From positions 186,001 to 250,000 of the forward strand of contig NZ_CAMYLS010000005.1 in assembly GCF_947259345.1 (NCBI RefSeq): a stretch of DNA of 64,000 bases, given 5' to 3'. Made by a program: the position numbers and the translations under genes. This document shows positions 9,323-17,794 of the stretch, piece after piece. Below the pieces are notes generated by a model. The model was not told the origin of the DNA and made no database searches. It was given only the letters and a program-made list of their open reading frames with translations. Source of the stretch: an uncultured Maricaulis sp. (lineage in GTDB: Bacteria > Pseudomonadota > Alphaproteobacteria > Caulobacterales > Maricaulaceae). The first letter of the stretch is position 1. Each line of letters starts with the position of its first letter.

Positions 9323-9424
9323 TGGCCACACTCCTGCTCGGTGCCTAAGGTCAGGCGAGATTTCTGCCTCGGGCTTCGGGACGAACCCGCCCATCACAGC
9401 CTAACGCAAGCGGACATTTGGACA

Positions 9425-10195
9425 ATGAGTGAACTCCTTATCCGGCAGTTTCCTTGCCTCTCCGACAATTACGGCTTTCTTGTCCATGACCCGGACAGCG
9501 GCGAAACCGCGACGATCGATACGCCTGATCCGGCGGTTATTCTTACCGAAGCCGAGGCCGCCGGCTGGCACATCACCCAAATATGGAACACGCATCACCA
9601 TCCGGATCATGCCGGTGGGAATGACGCCATCCGGGCCGCGACCGGCGCCAGGGTCGTGGGACCGCGATATGACACCCACCGCATTCCATCGATTACCGAC
9701 CCGGTCGGGGATGGCGATGTCGTGCAACTGGGGACCCACACGGCCAAAGTCCTCTACACGCCCGGACACACGATGGGGCATGTCTGCTACCACTTCGCCG
9801 CCGACAAGGTGGCCTTTGTGGGCGACACCCTGTTTGCACTCGGCTGCGGTCGCCTGTTCGAAGGCACGCCGACTCAGATGTGGCAGTCCCTGTCGCGTCT
9901 GGCCGAGATGCCCGACGAGACGCGGGTCTATTGCGCCCACGAATACACCGCCGCCAATGCCCGTTTCGCGCTGAGCGTCGATCCCGATAATACCGAGCTA
10001 CAGGCCTATGCGACCATGGTCGATGCCGAGCGGGCGCGGGGCGAAGCAACCGTACCCACGTCGATTGGAGCCGAAAAATCAACCAATCCCTTCCTGCGGC
10101 CGAATGATGCCGCCATCCGGGCTCGACTGGACATGGCATCTGCCGCCACCGAGGACGTCTTTGCCGAGATCCGCCGCCGAAAGGACCAGTTTTGA
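9425..10195 (+). CDS. gloB: Hydroxyacylglutathione hydrolase (glyoxalase II)
   Basis: Metallo-beta-lactamase fold enzyme hydrolysing S-D-lactoylglutathione, the last step of methylglyoxal detoxification. The 256-residue protein carries the dinuclear metal motif HHHPDH at 57-62, the later metal ligands in PGHTMGH and VGDTLFALGCGRLFEGT, and the family C-terminus with STNPFLR. Length is normal. The start is the ATG at 9425; the frame continues upstream but would run through the divergent promoter region. The next gene starts at a TTG overlapping this stop. Confidence 0.94.
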   Translation: MSELLIRQFPCLSDNYGFLVHDPDSGETATIDTPDPAVILTEAEAAGWHITQIWNTHHHPDHAGGNDAIRAATGARVVGPRYDTHRIPSITDPVGDGDVVQLGTHTAKVLYTPGHTMGHVCYHFAADKVAFVGDTLFALGCGRLFEGTPTQMWQSLSRLAEMPDETRVYCAHEYTAANARFALSVDPDNTELQAYATMVDAERARGEATVPTSIGAEKSTNPFLRPNDAAIRARLDMASAATEDVFAEIRRRKDQF

Positions 10196-10632
10196 CCTTG
10201 CCTGCCGACGCCCGCCGCATCATCGAGACGCTCGGTCTTCAGCCCCATCCCGAAGGCGGCTGGTATGTGGAGACATTGCGCGACCCGGACCCGCAAGGCG
10301 GCCGCGACCGGTCGACGGCCATTTATTATCTGCTGGCCAAGGGCGAGCGCTCGCACTGGCACCGCGTTGACGCCATCGAGATATGGCATTGGCATGCCGG
10401 TGCGCCGCTGGAATTGTCTTTAAGCCATGACGACGAGACGATTGAGGTCATGCGGCTTGGTCCGACTATAGTCGGCGGAGAACGACCGCAGGGCGTCGTT
10501 CCACAAGGCGTCTGGCAATCGGCGCGCTCGACCGGTGCCTGGACGCTGGTCGGATGCACGGTGGCTCCGGGCTTTCACTTTGACGGGTTCGAGCTGGCGC
10601 CACCTGACTGGGCCCCGGGTAAAGCGGAGTGA
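10192..10632 (+). CDS. Cupin protein of the DUF985 family
   Basis: A 146-residue single-domain cupin. DUF985 hallmarks are HPEGGWYVETLRD near the start, STAIYYLLAKGERSHWHRVDAIEIWHWHAG in the middle and GCTVAPGFHFDGFELAPPDW at the end. Several His residues could bind a metal or sugar. It starts at a TTG (10192) overlapping the gloB TGA, so it is probably translated by coupling to gloB. The biochemical role of the family is unsettled. It ends where the opposing gene ends. Confidence 0.88.
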   Translation: MTLPADARRIIETLGLQPHPEGGWYVETLRDPDPQGGRDRSTAIYYLLAKGERSHWHRVDAIEIWHWHAGAPLELSLSHDDETIEVMRLGPTIVGGERPQGVVPQGVWQSARSTGAWTLVGCTVAPGFHFDGFELAPPDWAPGKAE

Positions 10633-11391
10633 TCAGCTGGCGCTGGGACCGCTAAGCAGAACCTGGCCAATGAAAGCCGAGGACGGCCGTCCGGCATAGC
10701 CGAGTGCCGGCGCAATCACCACGACCAGGGCTGATTCCTGCCGATAGGCTGCCGGAGATTCGCCCAACTCAATACGCACGTGCTCGACACCGCGCAGGCG
10801 GCGACGCTCGGCCCGCACGGCGTCAAAGGCAGAGGCCACCATGTGCAGCGTGTCATACTGGACGCCAAGACCGGCACGGGGCGCAGGCGCATACTCCACC
10901 GATATGGAGCGGTCCAGGGCAGCGGCCATTTCGGTCGCCAGTGCCTCGGCCCGGTCGCGCACTTCTTCGGGCGAACGCGGCGGTGGCGCGAGCGCGCCGG
11001 CCGGGCTGGCAAAATCGGCAATGACGCCATCGGGAGCGGAGTGCGGGAAATAGGTCGCGCCACCCAGAGCCGTCAGGCGAATGACTTCACGACCGGTATC
11101 GGTGATGAACGCGGTTCCGCCGCCGGGTGCCCGATCCGGATAAAGCACAAGCACTTCACTGTCCTGTGCGTCGCGTTCACGCAGCAGGGCCGCATCGCCG
11201 GACCGGTCAAAAATGAAAAACTCACCGGTGTCCGCTCGCTGGAACCACCCGGAAACCTGCTGCACGCGCTCATTACGCAACAAGCGATCGCGCAGGGGGT
11301 TTTGCATCCCTGTTGCGGCGCCTGCAGCGAGTGCGGCGATCAGTATGGCGATCAACCAACGCGTCATCCCGGCTCGCATCATGACCGCCAA
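10633..11391 (-). CDS. Exported protein of unknown function (possibly DUF4908)
   Basis: A 252-residue protein with an N-terminal signal or anchor (about residues 10-28) and no motif I recognise with certainty. The size and the central part resemble Caulobacterales proteins grouped as DUF4908, but I am not sure. An RVQQVSGWFQRADTGEFFIFDR stretch near residues 43-64 is followed by beta-rich segments. An alternative start is the in-frame ATG eight codons later. It lies downstream of phaB on the same strand with a 33 bp gap in the order this gene, then phaB, so it is read first from the opposite end of the pair's minus-strand order and may be a separate transcript. Confidence 0.65.
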   Translation of the reverse strand: MAVMMRAGMTRWLIAILIAALAAGAATGMQNPLRDRLLRNERVQQVSGWFQRADTGEFFIFDRSGDAALLRERDAQDSEVLVLYPDRAPGGGTAFITDTGREVIRLTALGGATYFPHSAPDGVIADFASPAGALAPPPRSPEEVRDRAEALATEMAAALDRSISVEYAPAPRAGLGVQYDTLHMVASAFDAVRAERRRLRGVEHVRIELGESPAAYRQESALVVVIAPALGYAGRPSSAFIGQVLLSGPSAS

Positions 11392-11424
11392 GACGGCGAA
11401 TTTGGGGCAGACTGTGATTTCATG

Positions 11425-12150
11425 TCAGGCGAGGTACTGGCCGCCATTTATGGTGAGGGTCGACCCGGTGACAAACCCGGCCTCCTCGCTGGCCAGATAG
11501 ACGCAGAGCGCCCCGATTTCACCCGCCTCGCCAAGACGTCCGACCGGAATGCCGGCAATGATGCTCTCCAGGACCTTTTCCGGAACTGCCGCGACCATTT
11601 CCGTATTGATATAGCCGGGCGTGATGCAGTTGACGGTAATTCCCTTGCGGGCGGTCTCCTGGGCCAGAGCCTTGGTGAAACCGATCACGCCTGCCTTGGC
11701 CGCCGAGTAGTTGACCTGGCCCATCTGACCCTTCTGGCCATTGATGGAGGAAATATTGATGACCCGACCCCAGCCACGTTCGCGCAGACCATCGATCAGC
11801 GGACGGGTGACATTGAACATGGAATTGAGATCGACATTGATCACCTCATTCCACTGCGACGCGTCCATTTTGTGGAACATGGTGTCGCGCGTAATCCCCG
11901 CATTATTGACCAGAATATCGATCGGCGCCCCGGCGAGCGCCTCCGCTTCGGCGACTCCGGCCTGGCAACTGTCAAAATTGCCGACATCGAATTTCACCAC
12001 CTGGATGCCCGTGTCCGCAGCGAATGCGCGCGCCTTTTCCTCATTGCCTGCAAAGTTGGCAATGACTGTATGTCCTGCGGATTTGAGGGCGATACTTATC
12101 GCCGCGCCGATACCGCGCGTGCCACCTGTGACCAATGCCGTACGTGTCAT
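11425..12150 (-). CDS. phaB: Acetoacetyl-CoA reductase (NADPH), SDR family
   Basis: Reduces acetoacetyl-CoA to (R)-3-hydroxybutyryl-CoA for polyhydroxybutyrate synthesis. The 241-residue SDR has the cofactor loop TGGTRGIG at about 8-15, NNAG near 83, and catalytic Ser135, Tyr148 and Lys152 (NYSAAKAG). GYINTEMVAAVPEKVLESI is typical of PhaB rather than FabG. I prefer the ATG at 12150 to that at 12156 because the GGGGGG ribosome site fits it better. It faces phaR, the PHA regulator, across about 165 bp. phaA and phaC are not in the window. Confidence 0.92.
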   Translation of the reverse strand: MTRTALVTGGTRGIGAAISIALKSAGHTVIANFAGNEEKARAFAADTGIQVVKFDVGNFDSCQAGVAEAEALAGAPIDILVNNAGITRDTMFHKMDASQWNEVINVDLNSMFNVTRPLIDGLRERGWGRVINISSINGQKGQMGQVNYSAAKAGVIGFTKALAQETARKGITVNCITPGYINTEMVAAVPEKVLESIIAGIPVGRLGEAGEIGALCVYLASEEAGFVTGSTLTINGGQYLA

Positions 12151-12315
12151 GAGCATCCCCCCGGACCTGTCTGTTTCGCACCGGCATCATGGCCGGTCGC
12201 GTTCGCGCTTGCAGCACACCGCCTTGAGCGCGTAAACCCTTACATGGAATTGCAACGCGCCCAAGTCGAGCGAAAAACAATCTCGACATCCTTTTAGGCG
12301 CGAACAGGGGAGTAA

Positions 12316-12918
12316 ATGGTGAGCAAATCGAACGCCAAGGCCGACGGCATCGTCATCAAGAAGTATGCGAACCGGCGCCTCTACGACACCTCGACCAGCC
12401 AGTATGTCACGTTGGACTACCTCCGGGACCTGGTCAAAAAAGGCACGAACTTCCAGGTCGTTGATGCCAAGAGCGGGGAAGACCTGACCCGCGGCGTCCT
12501 GGCCCAGATCATTTTCGAGGAAGAGTCACGCGGGGCCAATCTCCTGCCGGTCGATTTCCTGCGCCAGCTGATCGGCTTCTATGGTGACAGCCTGCAGAGC
12601 GTTGTGCCCGGTTATCTTCAGATGTCGATGAACTCCTTCTCGCAACAGCAGGAAGAGTTTCGGGACAAGATGACCGAGGCCATGAGTTCGCCGCAAGCAA
12701 CCATGGCCATGATCGAGGAACAGACGCGCCGCAACATGGAGCTCTTCGGACAAACCATGCGAATGTTCACCCCCTTCCCGGCAGGATCCGCAGAGGGAGA
12801 AGCCGACGCCACAGGATCCGAGGCCGCACCTGAGAGCAAACCGGAAGACCTGTCCGCCCTGCGTGAGGAGCTCGACAGCCTGCGCGCCAAGATGGACCAG
12901 CTGCTCGATAAAAAGTGA
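12316..12918 (+). CDS. phaR: Polyhydroxyalkanoate synthesis repressor PhaR
   Basis: A 200-residue regulator that binds PHB granules and represses PHA genes until polymer accumulates. The N-terminal PHB/PHA DNA-binding domain starts with VIKKYANRRLYDTSTSQYV (about 13-31) and is followed by the PHB accumulation domain (ESRGANLLPVDFLRQLIGFYGD). The tail is Glu/Ala-rich and ends in a short coiled-coil-like LREELDSLRAKMDQLL. It is divergent from phaB; the shared 165 bp intergenic region is the natural place for autoregulation and phaB control, although I cannot point to a confident operator. A terminator follows. Confidence 0.94.
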   Translation: MVSKSNAKADGIVIKKYANRRLYDTSTSQYVTLDYLRDLVKKGTNFQVVDAKSGEDLTRGVLAQIIFEEESRGANLLPVDFLRQLIGFYGDSLQSVVPGYLQMSMNSFSQQQEEFRDKMTEAMSSPQATMAMIEEQTRRNMELFGQTMRMFTPFPAGSAEGEADATGSEAAPESKPEDLSALREELDSLRAKMDQLLDKK

Positions 12919-12990
12919 TGGCCCGGTCGGCGATACACAGCGCTGGCACAACCCCCTCACAGGGTTAACAAAATCGTACCGAAATGAGCC

Positions 12991-13017
12991 AACCGGTCCG
13001 CCTCGCGGGCCGGTTTT
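12991..13017 (+). terminator. Rho-independent terminator downstream of phaR
   Basis: AACCGG at 12991-12996 and CCGC pair with GCGG and CCGGTT (through 13115 in the order read, stem ending at 13015), around a CTC loop at 13102-13104 minus 100, that is 13002-13004. One G-U pair lies in the stem, and TTTT follows at 13014-13017. Confidence 0.75.
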
Positions 13018-13063
13018 GCTTTGTCATGGGCTGCAAACACCGCATTTTCGGCCAGAATCGTGG

Positions 13064-13078
13064 TTAATCGCTCATTAA
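13064..13078 (+). promoter_or_regulatory. CtrA-type binding site, TTAA-N7-TTAA
   Basis: TTAA at 13064-13067 and TTAA at 13075-13078 are separated by exactly 7 bases, the full CtrA consensus spacing of Caulobacterales. A GAATC (GANTC, the CcrM methylation site) is at 13055-13059. The site is 31 bp upstream of the ATG of the small gene at 13110, a normal place for a CtrA-controlled promoter. The match is seen in the sequence; the control is inferred. Confidence 0.6.
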
Positions 13079-13109
13079 GAGTTGGCATCCGGCTTGCGAA
13101 AGAGAGGGC

Positions 13110-13439
13110 ATGACCACGATCCGCAGCGCATATTCTGTCCCGACCCCGACCAGCCGGCGTATTGAGCCGGCCAGTCGTGCGCGCGGTTCGCAGGATCGTC
13201 CGCCGCGGCAGGAGCGTGCCCTCGTCACCGTCCCGACCCCGCAATCGAGCGAGCGCGATAGCGACCGCTCCTTTGTGCGGGCGCGCCCTGCCACGGCGGA
13301 AGTCATGGTTCAGATCATCGGCGACACGCCGCGTCGCGGCCTCAAGGCCGAAGCGAGCGAAGTCGAACGCTTCCGCCGCACCTATGCCCAGGCCGCACAA
13401 AAGACGACGCCGCCCCCGGTGTGGGAGCGGCGCGCATGA
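13110..13439 (+). CDS. Small hypothetical protein, probable CtrA target
   Basis: A 109-residue basic protein rich in Arg, Ser and Pro with no signal peptide or membrane segment. The C-terminal half (RPATAEVMVQIIGDTP... then AEASEVERFRRTYAQA) resembles a short motif that I associate with small alphaproteobacterial proteins of unknown function. A GAGAGG ribosome site lies just before the ATG, a CtrA-type box lies 31 bp upstream, and the stop overlaps the next small reading frame as ATGA. The antisense frame over the same DNA is long but has no recognisable content and is taken as a shadow. Confidence 0.7.
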   Translation: MTTIRSAYSVPTPTSRRIEPASRARGSQDRPPRQERALVTVPTPQSSERDSDRSFVRARPATAEVMVQIIGDTPRRGLKAEASEVERFRRTYAQAAQKTTPPPVWERRA

Positions 13440-13522
13440 CAATCGCTGTTGCCAAGGCCCGGCGCTATGGCTTCTGGCTCGATGTGAGCCTGGGCGCCGG
13501 CCTTCTTTTCGTTCTGCTCTAG
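13436..13522 (+). CDS. 28-residue small membrane peptide, coupled to the preceding gene
   Basis: The ATG at 13436 overlaps the stop of the 109-residue gene as ATGA. The frame encodes 28 residues: a basic start (MTIAVAKARRYG) and then one hydrophobic helix (FWLDVSLGAGLLFVLL). The basic-then-hydrophobic layout and the four-base overlap suggest a real, translationally coupled small membrane protein. Its stop overlaps that of the opposing membrane gene by 3 bp. No homologue is known to me. Confidence 0.45.
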   Translation: MTIAVAKARRYGFWLDVSLGAGLLFVLL

Positions 13523-13914
13523 CCGCCGTCGCCGACCGCAAGGTCGCGACGGGCTGCCACGATGGTGACGACGAAACCGGCGACGGTATCCATCAGCGTC
13601 ATCAGCATGAGCAGGAAGAAGGTCGAGGTCGAGAAGTGACCGACCAGCAGGAAGAGCGCCATCGCGATCACGAAGATCACCATGGACAAGCCGTGATTGA
13701 TGATCGTCGCCGTGCCGGATCCGGCGGCCTTTATCAGCTCCATGAAGAGCATGATCATGCCGAGAATGACCAGGAGATCACCCTTGGACAAAGGCAGGCT
13801 GCCCGAAACCATCGGCACTTCGAAAACATGCGTGCTCATGTCGGCGCCTGTCGTATAGGCGACGATGGCATAGATGATCACCGGAATGATCAGAAGTGGA
13901 AATACGTTGAACAT
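13519..13914 (-). CDS. Small integral membrane protein of unknown function
   Basis: 131 residues from the ATG at 13914, which has a strong GGGGGAGG site 4 nt upstream; a longer form from 14007 would add a Gly/Arg-rich cytoplasmic leader. Four hydrophobic segments are visible: MFNVFPLLIIPVIIYAIVAY, LLVILGMIMLFMELIKAA, LSMVIFVIAMALFLLVG and FFLLMLMTLMDTVAGFVVTIVAA. The last two are close together. No enzymatic motif is seen. Transcribed away from the neighbouring glycosyltransferase start; role unknown. Confidence 0.7.
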   Translation of the reverse strand: MFNVFPLLIIPVIIYAIVAYTTGADMSTHVFEVPMVSGSLPLSKGDLLVILGMIMLFMELIKAAGSGTATIINHGLSMVIFVIAMALFLLVGHFSTSTFFLLMLMTLMDTVAGFVVTIVAARRDLAVGDGG

Positions 13915-14052
13915 GGAACCTCCCCCATTGCCGCGTCCGCCCCGTCTCTGGGCCTGATTAGCCGCGGTCATACCTAACAATACGCCGTTGTCCCCGCCTC
14001 CGGCCATACTTCACTCTCCCCGGTTGTGAAGCGGCCTGACGACTCGCTTCAA

Positions 14053-14799
14053 TCAGAATTCGTCACTGCCCCGTGGATTACGGGCCCGCGAATTTAACCA
14101 CATCACGCCCATAATGTCTGTGAGTGAGGCGAAAAGACGACCGAAATTCGTATATTTCGATGTCCCGATGGTGCGGTGGCGGTGCGTGACCGGCCGGAAT
14201 TCGCATTTATATCCCTCGCGGATCATGAGCGCCGGCAGGAAGCGATGCTGGTGGTCGAAATAGGGGAGTTCAAGGTAGGCCGAGCGTTTGAAGGCTTTCA
14301 GACCACAACCGGTATCGGCGCAATTATCATTGAGCATCGCCTTGCGCAGACCATTGCCGGCGCGCGAGGCAAACTTTTTCCAGGCCGAATCCTGGCGATT
14401 GGCGGTCCGGTCCCCCCCGACCAGGGCCAGATCCTCGGGCGCGTCCGCGCGGGTGAGCCCGTCGAGCACAATCGGCAGATCCTGCGGCGGGTTCTGGCCG
14501 TCACCATCCAGCGTACAGATGATCGCCCCACGCGCATTCATCACACCCGTGCGGACCGACCGGGACTGACCGGAATTCACGCGGTGCGAGATAACCCGAA
14601 GCATTGGCAGCTCGGCTTTCGCATCAATCAATTCCTGGCGTGTCGCGTCGCTGGAACAATCGTCGACAAACAGAATCTCGAAGGTCCGCCCTGCCAGGGC
14701 GTCCACGATTTCGCGCGCCAGCGGCACAACATTGCCCGCTTCATTATAGGCGGGAACAACAACGGAGATTTGGGGAGTTTCTGGGGAAGACTGGCTCAT
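14053..14799 (-). CDS. Family 2 glycosyltransferase, dolichyl/polyprenyl-phosphate sugar transferase type
   Basis: A 248-residue GT2 enzyme with VVPAYNEAGNV near the N-terminus, the FVDDCSSDAT strand-loop, and the DGDGQNPP metal/sugar-nucleotide motif. It lacks the C-terminal membrane helices of some relatives, so it is probably a peripheral cytoplasmic-face enzyme. Homologues make polyprenyl-phosphate-linked mannose, glucose or aminoarabinose donors. The divergent gene at 14926 is a GT39 enzyme that uses such donors, so the two are a plausible donor-and-transferase pair. The sugar is not readable from the sequence. Confidence 0.88.
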   Translation of the reverse strand: MSQSSPETPQISVVVPAYNEAGNVVPLAREIVDALAGRTFEILFVDDCSSDATRQELIDAKAELPMLRVISHRVNSGQSRSVRTGVMNARGAIICTLDGDGQNPPQDLPIVLDGLTRADAPEDLALVGGDRTANRQDSAWKKFASRAGNGLRKAMLNDNCADTGCGLKAFKRSAYLELPYFDHQHRFLPALMIREGYKCEFRPVTHRHRTIGTSKYTNFGRLFASLTDIMGVMWLNSRARNPRGSDEF

Positions 14800-14925
14800 A
14801 GATGTCTGCTTGAGCTTGCGAATACCGTAGGCCCGTTACATACCGGGTTTCACTAAAGACGCGAGGTATTTCTCATGCCGCGTGTGACCGACCGGTAAGC
14901 CGGCAGGATAAGCGGAGGGATTCAT

Positions 14926-16890
14926 TTGACCGATCTGGCTCGCGGTATTCGCGCCTGGTGGATCATCGGCCTTCTCGCCGCCGCATCTGCCATAGTCGGC
15001 ATCTTCACATTACCGCCGATCGATCGCGATGAAAGCCGCTATGCCCAGGCCACTGCGCAGATGCTGGAAACCGGCAATTTCGTCGAAATCAACTATCTCG
15101 ACGAGGAACGCAACAAAAAACCCGTTGGCATACACTGGCTGCAAGCGGCTGCCGTCTCTCTCGTTTCGGACGCGGAAGACCGCCAGATCTGGGCCTATCG
15201 CCTGCCGTCCGTCCTGGGCGCCCTGATGGCGGCCCTGGCCTGTTTCTGGGGCGGCCAACGTCTCGTGGGACGCGAAGCCGCCTTCGCCGGTGCGGCCCTG
15301 TTCGCAACCACCGTCCTTCTGGGCATTGAAGGCGGCATCGCCAAGACCGATGCCATGCTGGTCGGCTGTACCACACTGGCCATGGCAGCCTTGGCCAATG
15401 CCCGTGGCGGAACAAGTCCCGGTTGGCGAACCGCACTCCTGTTTTGGGTTGCCCTCGGAGCCGGAGCACTGATCAAGGGGCCGGTGACACCGATGGTCGT
15501 CGGACTGACAGCGCTGGTACTGATGGTCTGGGAGCGGAAGATTACCTGGCTGAAACCGGTTATGGTCTGGTGGGGCCCGCTGCTCGCAGCCCTCATTGTC
15601 GCGCCCTGGCTGATCTCGATCCAGATCGCGACCGAGGGCGGCTTCCTGCGCGAGGCCCTGGGCGACGACCTGGCACCAAAGCTGATTTCCGCCGACGAAA
15701 GGCATGGTGGTCTGCCCGGCTATCACCTTCTGCTTCTTCCCCTGGTCTTCTTCCCGGCGACCCTCTTCCTCATCCCGGGCGCCGGCCGGGTGGTTGCGGC
15801 GCTGCGCGGCGAGGATGACCGCCTGGCGGCTTCGGCCCGCTTCCTGATCGCCTGGGTGGTGCCGACCTGGCTTGTGTTTGAAATCCTGCCGACCAAGTTG
15901 CCCCACTATGTGCTGCCGGTTTATCCAGCGCTGGCGCTCGCGGCGGGCTGGGGGCTGGTTGAGCTGGCCAAGGCTGCACGCTGGCAGCGCTGGGCGAGCT
16001 GGGTGCTGTATGCGATCGGCGTGGCGGCGTTCGCCGTCTTCCTGCCCTATGTCTTCGTCACCTATGGCAATAATGCCAGCTGGGACGCGATCCGGCTGGC
16101 CGGTGCCGGTTTTGAGAGCGGTTTCCAGCTGGAGTTCGACATGGGCGCCATCTTCCGTGTCTTTGCCGGGCTCACCCTTTTCTTGCAGCTTGCTGTGGCA
16201 GCCCTGGCATCCGACCGGATGCGACCCGGCGTTCTGGCCCTTAGCTTCGCCGTGTTGTCCGGCTTTGGCTGGCATGTCGCGGCACGCAGCGGTGTATTCG
16301 CCGAGTCCTATGCCGTCCGCCTTGCCGACCAGGTCCGCAGCGCCCGAGCCTATTCGGAAACTATCACCGGCCTGTCACCGGACGAGATCGTGACCGCCTC
16401 CAGCTTCACCGAACCCAGCCTCGCTTTCTCGCTCGGCACGGACACGATGTTGGGGACAGCGGAGGAAGTGCTGGCCTTTGCCGAGAGCCGGGACGAGCCG
16501 ACGATGCTGGTGCTGGATTTGTCGCGGTTGCCCGGCCTCGCGGCGGTGATACAACTACACGATAGATTGGATCAGGCTCCGTCCGACTTGGGATGGCTCG
16601 TTGAGCGAGGCCGCAATTCCCCCTTCCTCGCACCACTGAGTCCCAGCGAAATCACCAGCACGACAGCCTTGCGTGCTGGGTGGCAGGACATAGTCCGGGC
16701 GCTGGGCATCTGCGAAACGCGGCTTCTGGCCGCAGGGACCAATTATGCGCGCGGCACCGACACGGAGTTGGCGATTTTCTTCACGGGTTGCCCGGCAAGT
16801 AATGATCTCCGCCTGATGACACGCCCGAATACCGACTTGGACTCATCCGCTCCCACTGACCAGGACACCCCCAATGACCCGCAAGATTGA
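14926..16890 (+). CDS. ArnT-like glycosyltransferase, GT39 family
   Basis: A 654-residue polytopic enzyme that moves a sugar from a lipid-phosphate donor to an acceptor (lipid A, glycan or protein) on the periplasmic side. The catalytic DRDESRY motif is at 33-39 after TM1, followed by KKPVGIHWLQ, a GT39/PMT-family signature. About ten to twelve hydrophobic segments run to residue ~450, then a soluble C-terminal part. It starts at a TTG with a GCGGAGGG site. The 3' end overlaps the HMG-CoA lyase start by 17 bp. Confidence 0.88.
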   Translation: MTDLARGIRAWWIIGLLAAASAIVGIFTLPPIDRDESRYAQATAQMLETGNFVEINYLDEERNKKPVGIHWLQAAAVSLVSDAEDRQIWAYRLPSVLGALMAALACFWGGQRLVGREAAFAGAALFATTVLLGIEGGIAKTDAMLVGCTTLAMAALANARGGTSPGWRTALLFWVALGAGALIKGPVTPMVVGLTALVLMVWERKITWLKPVMVWWGPLLAALIVAPWLISIQIATEGGFLREALGDDLAPKLISADERHGGLPGYHLLLLPLVFFPATLFLIPGAGRVVAALRGEDDRLAASARFLIAWVVPTWLVFEILPTKLPHYVLPVYPALALAAGWGLVELAKAARWQRWASWVLYAIGVAAFAVFLPYVFVTYGNNASWDAIRLAGAGFESGFQLEFDMGAIFRVFAGLTLFLQLAVAALASDRMRPGVLALSFAVLSGFGWHVAARSGVFAESYAVRLADQVRSARAYSETITGLSPDEIVTASSFTEPSLAFSLGTDTMLGTAEEVLAFAESRDEPTMLVLDLSRLPGLAAVIQLHDRLDQAPSDLGWLVERGRNSPFLAPLSPSEITSTTALRAGWQDIVRALGICETRLLAAGTNYARGTDTELAIFFTGCPASNDLRLMTRPNTDLDSSAPTDQDTPNDPQD

Positions 16891-17794
16891 GATCGTTGAA
16901 GTCGGACCTCGGGACGGGTTGCAGAATGACCCGGCAATGATGTCGACGGACACCAAGATCGAGTTTGTCGAGCGCCTGATCGCCGCCGGAGTGCGGCGCA
17001 TGGAGGCGGCGAGTTTTGTCCATCCCAAGCTGGTCCCGGCCATGGCGGACAGCGATGCGGTGATGCAGCGCGTACCGCGCCAGGACGGGGTGAAGTATAT
17101 CGGCCTCGCGCTCAATGAGCGCGGCATGCGCCGGGCGCTGGAGCATGGCTGTGACGAGGTCAATTACGTAATGGTCGCCTCGCCCGGCTTCGGATTGAAG
17201 AACCAGAACGCCACACCGGAACAGACGGCCGATCTTTTCGACCGCATCGCGGTTCTGGCCCATGATGAGGGCGTGCCGGTGTCGGTGACGGTCTCTGTGG
17301 CCTTTGGTGATCCGTTTGACGGCGAGGTCGACCCCAAGGTCGTGGCCCATCTCGCAGCCCGCGCCCGCGCTGCAGGGGCTGTGGAGTTCGCCATGGGAGA
17401 CACGATCGGCGTCGCCGACCCGTGGCGCGTCCGCAAGACACTCGATCTCGTGCGCGCCGAGAGCGGTGACATGAAAATCCGCATGCACTTCCACAATACG
17501 CGCAACACGGCGATGGCCAATATCCACGCCGCCATTGAAGCCGGCGTCGATGTCATTGACGCCTCGGTGGGCGGTATTGGTGGCTGCCCCTTTGCCCCTG
17601 CCGCGACCGGCAATGTGGCCACCGAAGACGTGGTCTACATGCTCGAGCGCGGCGGTTTCGAGACCGGGCTGGACCTGGCCAAGCTGATCGAAACGGCGAA
17701 ATGGCTGGAGACGGACGGGCTGAAACACCCGGTCGACAGCGCCCTGTCTAGAGCGGGCGGGTTTCCGAAACCGGCGCAGGGCTTGCCGGCGTAG
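16874..17794 (+). CDS. mvaB: Hydroxymethylglutaryl-CoA lyase
   Basis: Cleaves HMG-CoA to acetoacetate and acetyl-CoA, the last step of leucine breakdown. The 306-residue TIM-barrel protein shows VGPRDGLQND (Arg13 and Asp14 for catalysis and metal), HFHNTRNTAMAN with two metal histidines, and the flexible loop GGIGGCPFAPAATGN with the catalytic Cys. Length is as expected. The start overlaps the glycosyltransferase gene by 17 bp, and the 3' end overlaps the opposing GT2 gene by 47 bp, so it is boxed in by glycan genes although its pathway is unrelated. Confidence 0.93.
   Translation: MTRKIEIVEVGPRDGLQNDPAMMSTDTKIEFVERLIAAGVRRMEAASFVHPKLVPAMADSDAVMQRVPRQDGVKYIGLALNERGMRRALEHGCDEVNYVMVASPGFGLKNQNATPEQTADLFDRIAVLAHDEGVPVSVTVSVAFGDPFDGEVDPKVVAHLAARARAAGAVEFAMGDTIGVADPWRVRKTLDLVRAESGDMKIRMHFHNTRNTAMANIHAAIEAGVDVIDASVGGIGGCPFAPAATGNVATEDVVYMLERGGFETGLDLAKLIETAKWLETDGLKHPVDSALSRAGGFPKPAQGLPA

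Noticed and set aside
12151-12315. PhaR operator between phaB and phaR
   Set aside because: The region is the expected place, and TGC-containing short motifs occur, but no repeat is clear enough to mark as a site.
12957-13541. 194-residue minus-strand frame
   Set aside because: It runs antisense to the small coupled genes, is Arg/Ala-rich without any motif, and lacks the CtrA box and overlap evidence that support the plus-strand genes.
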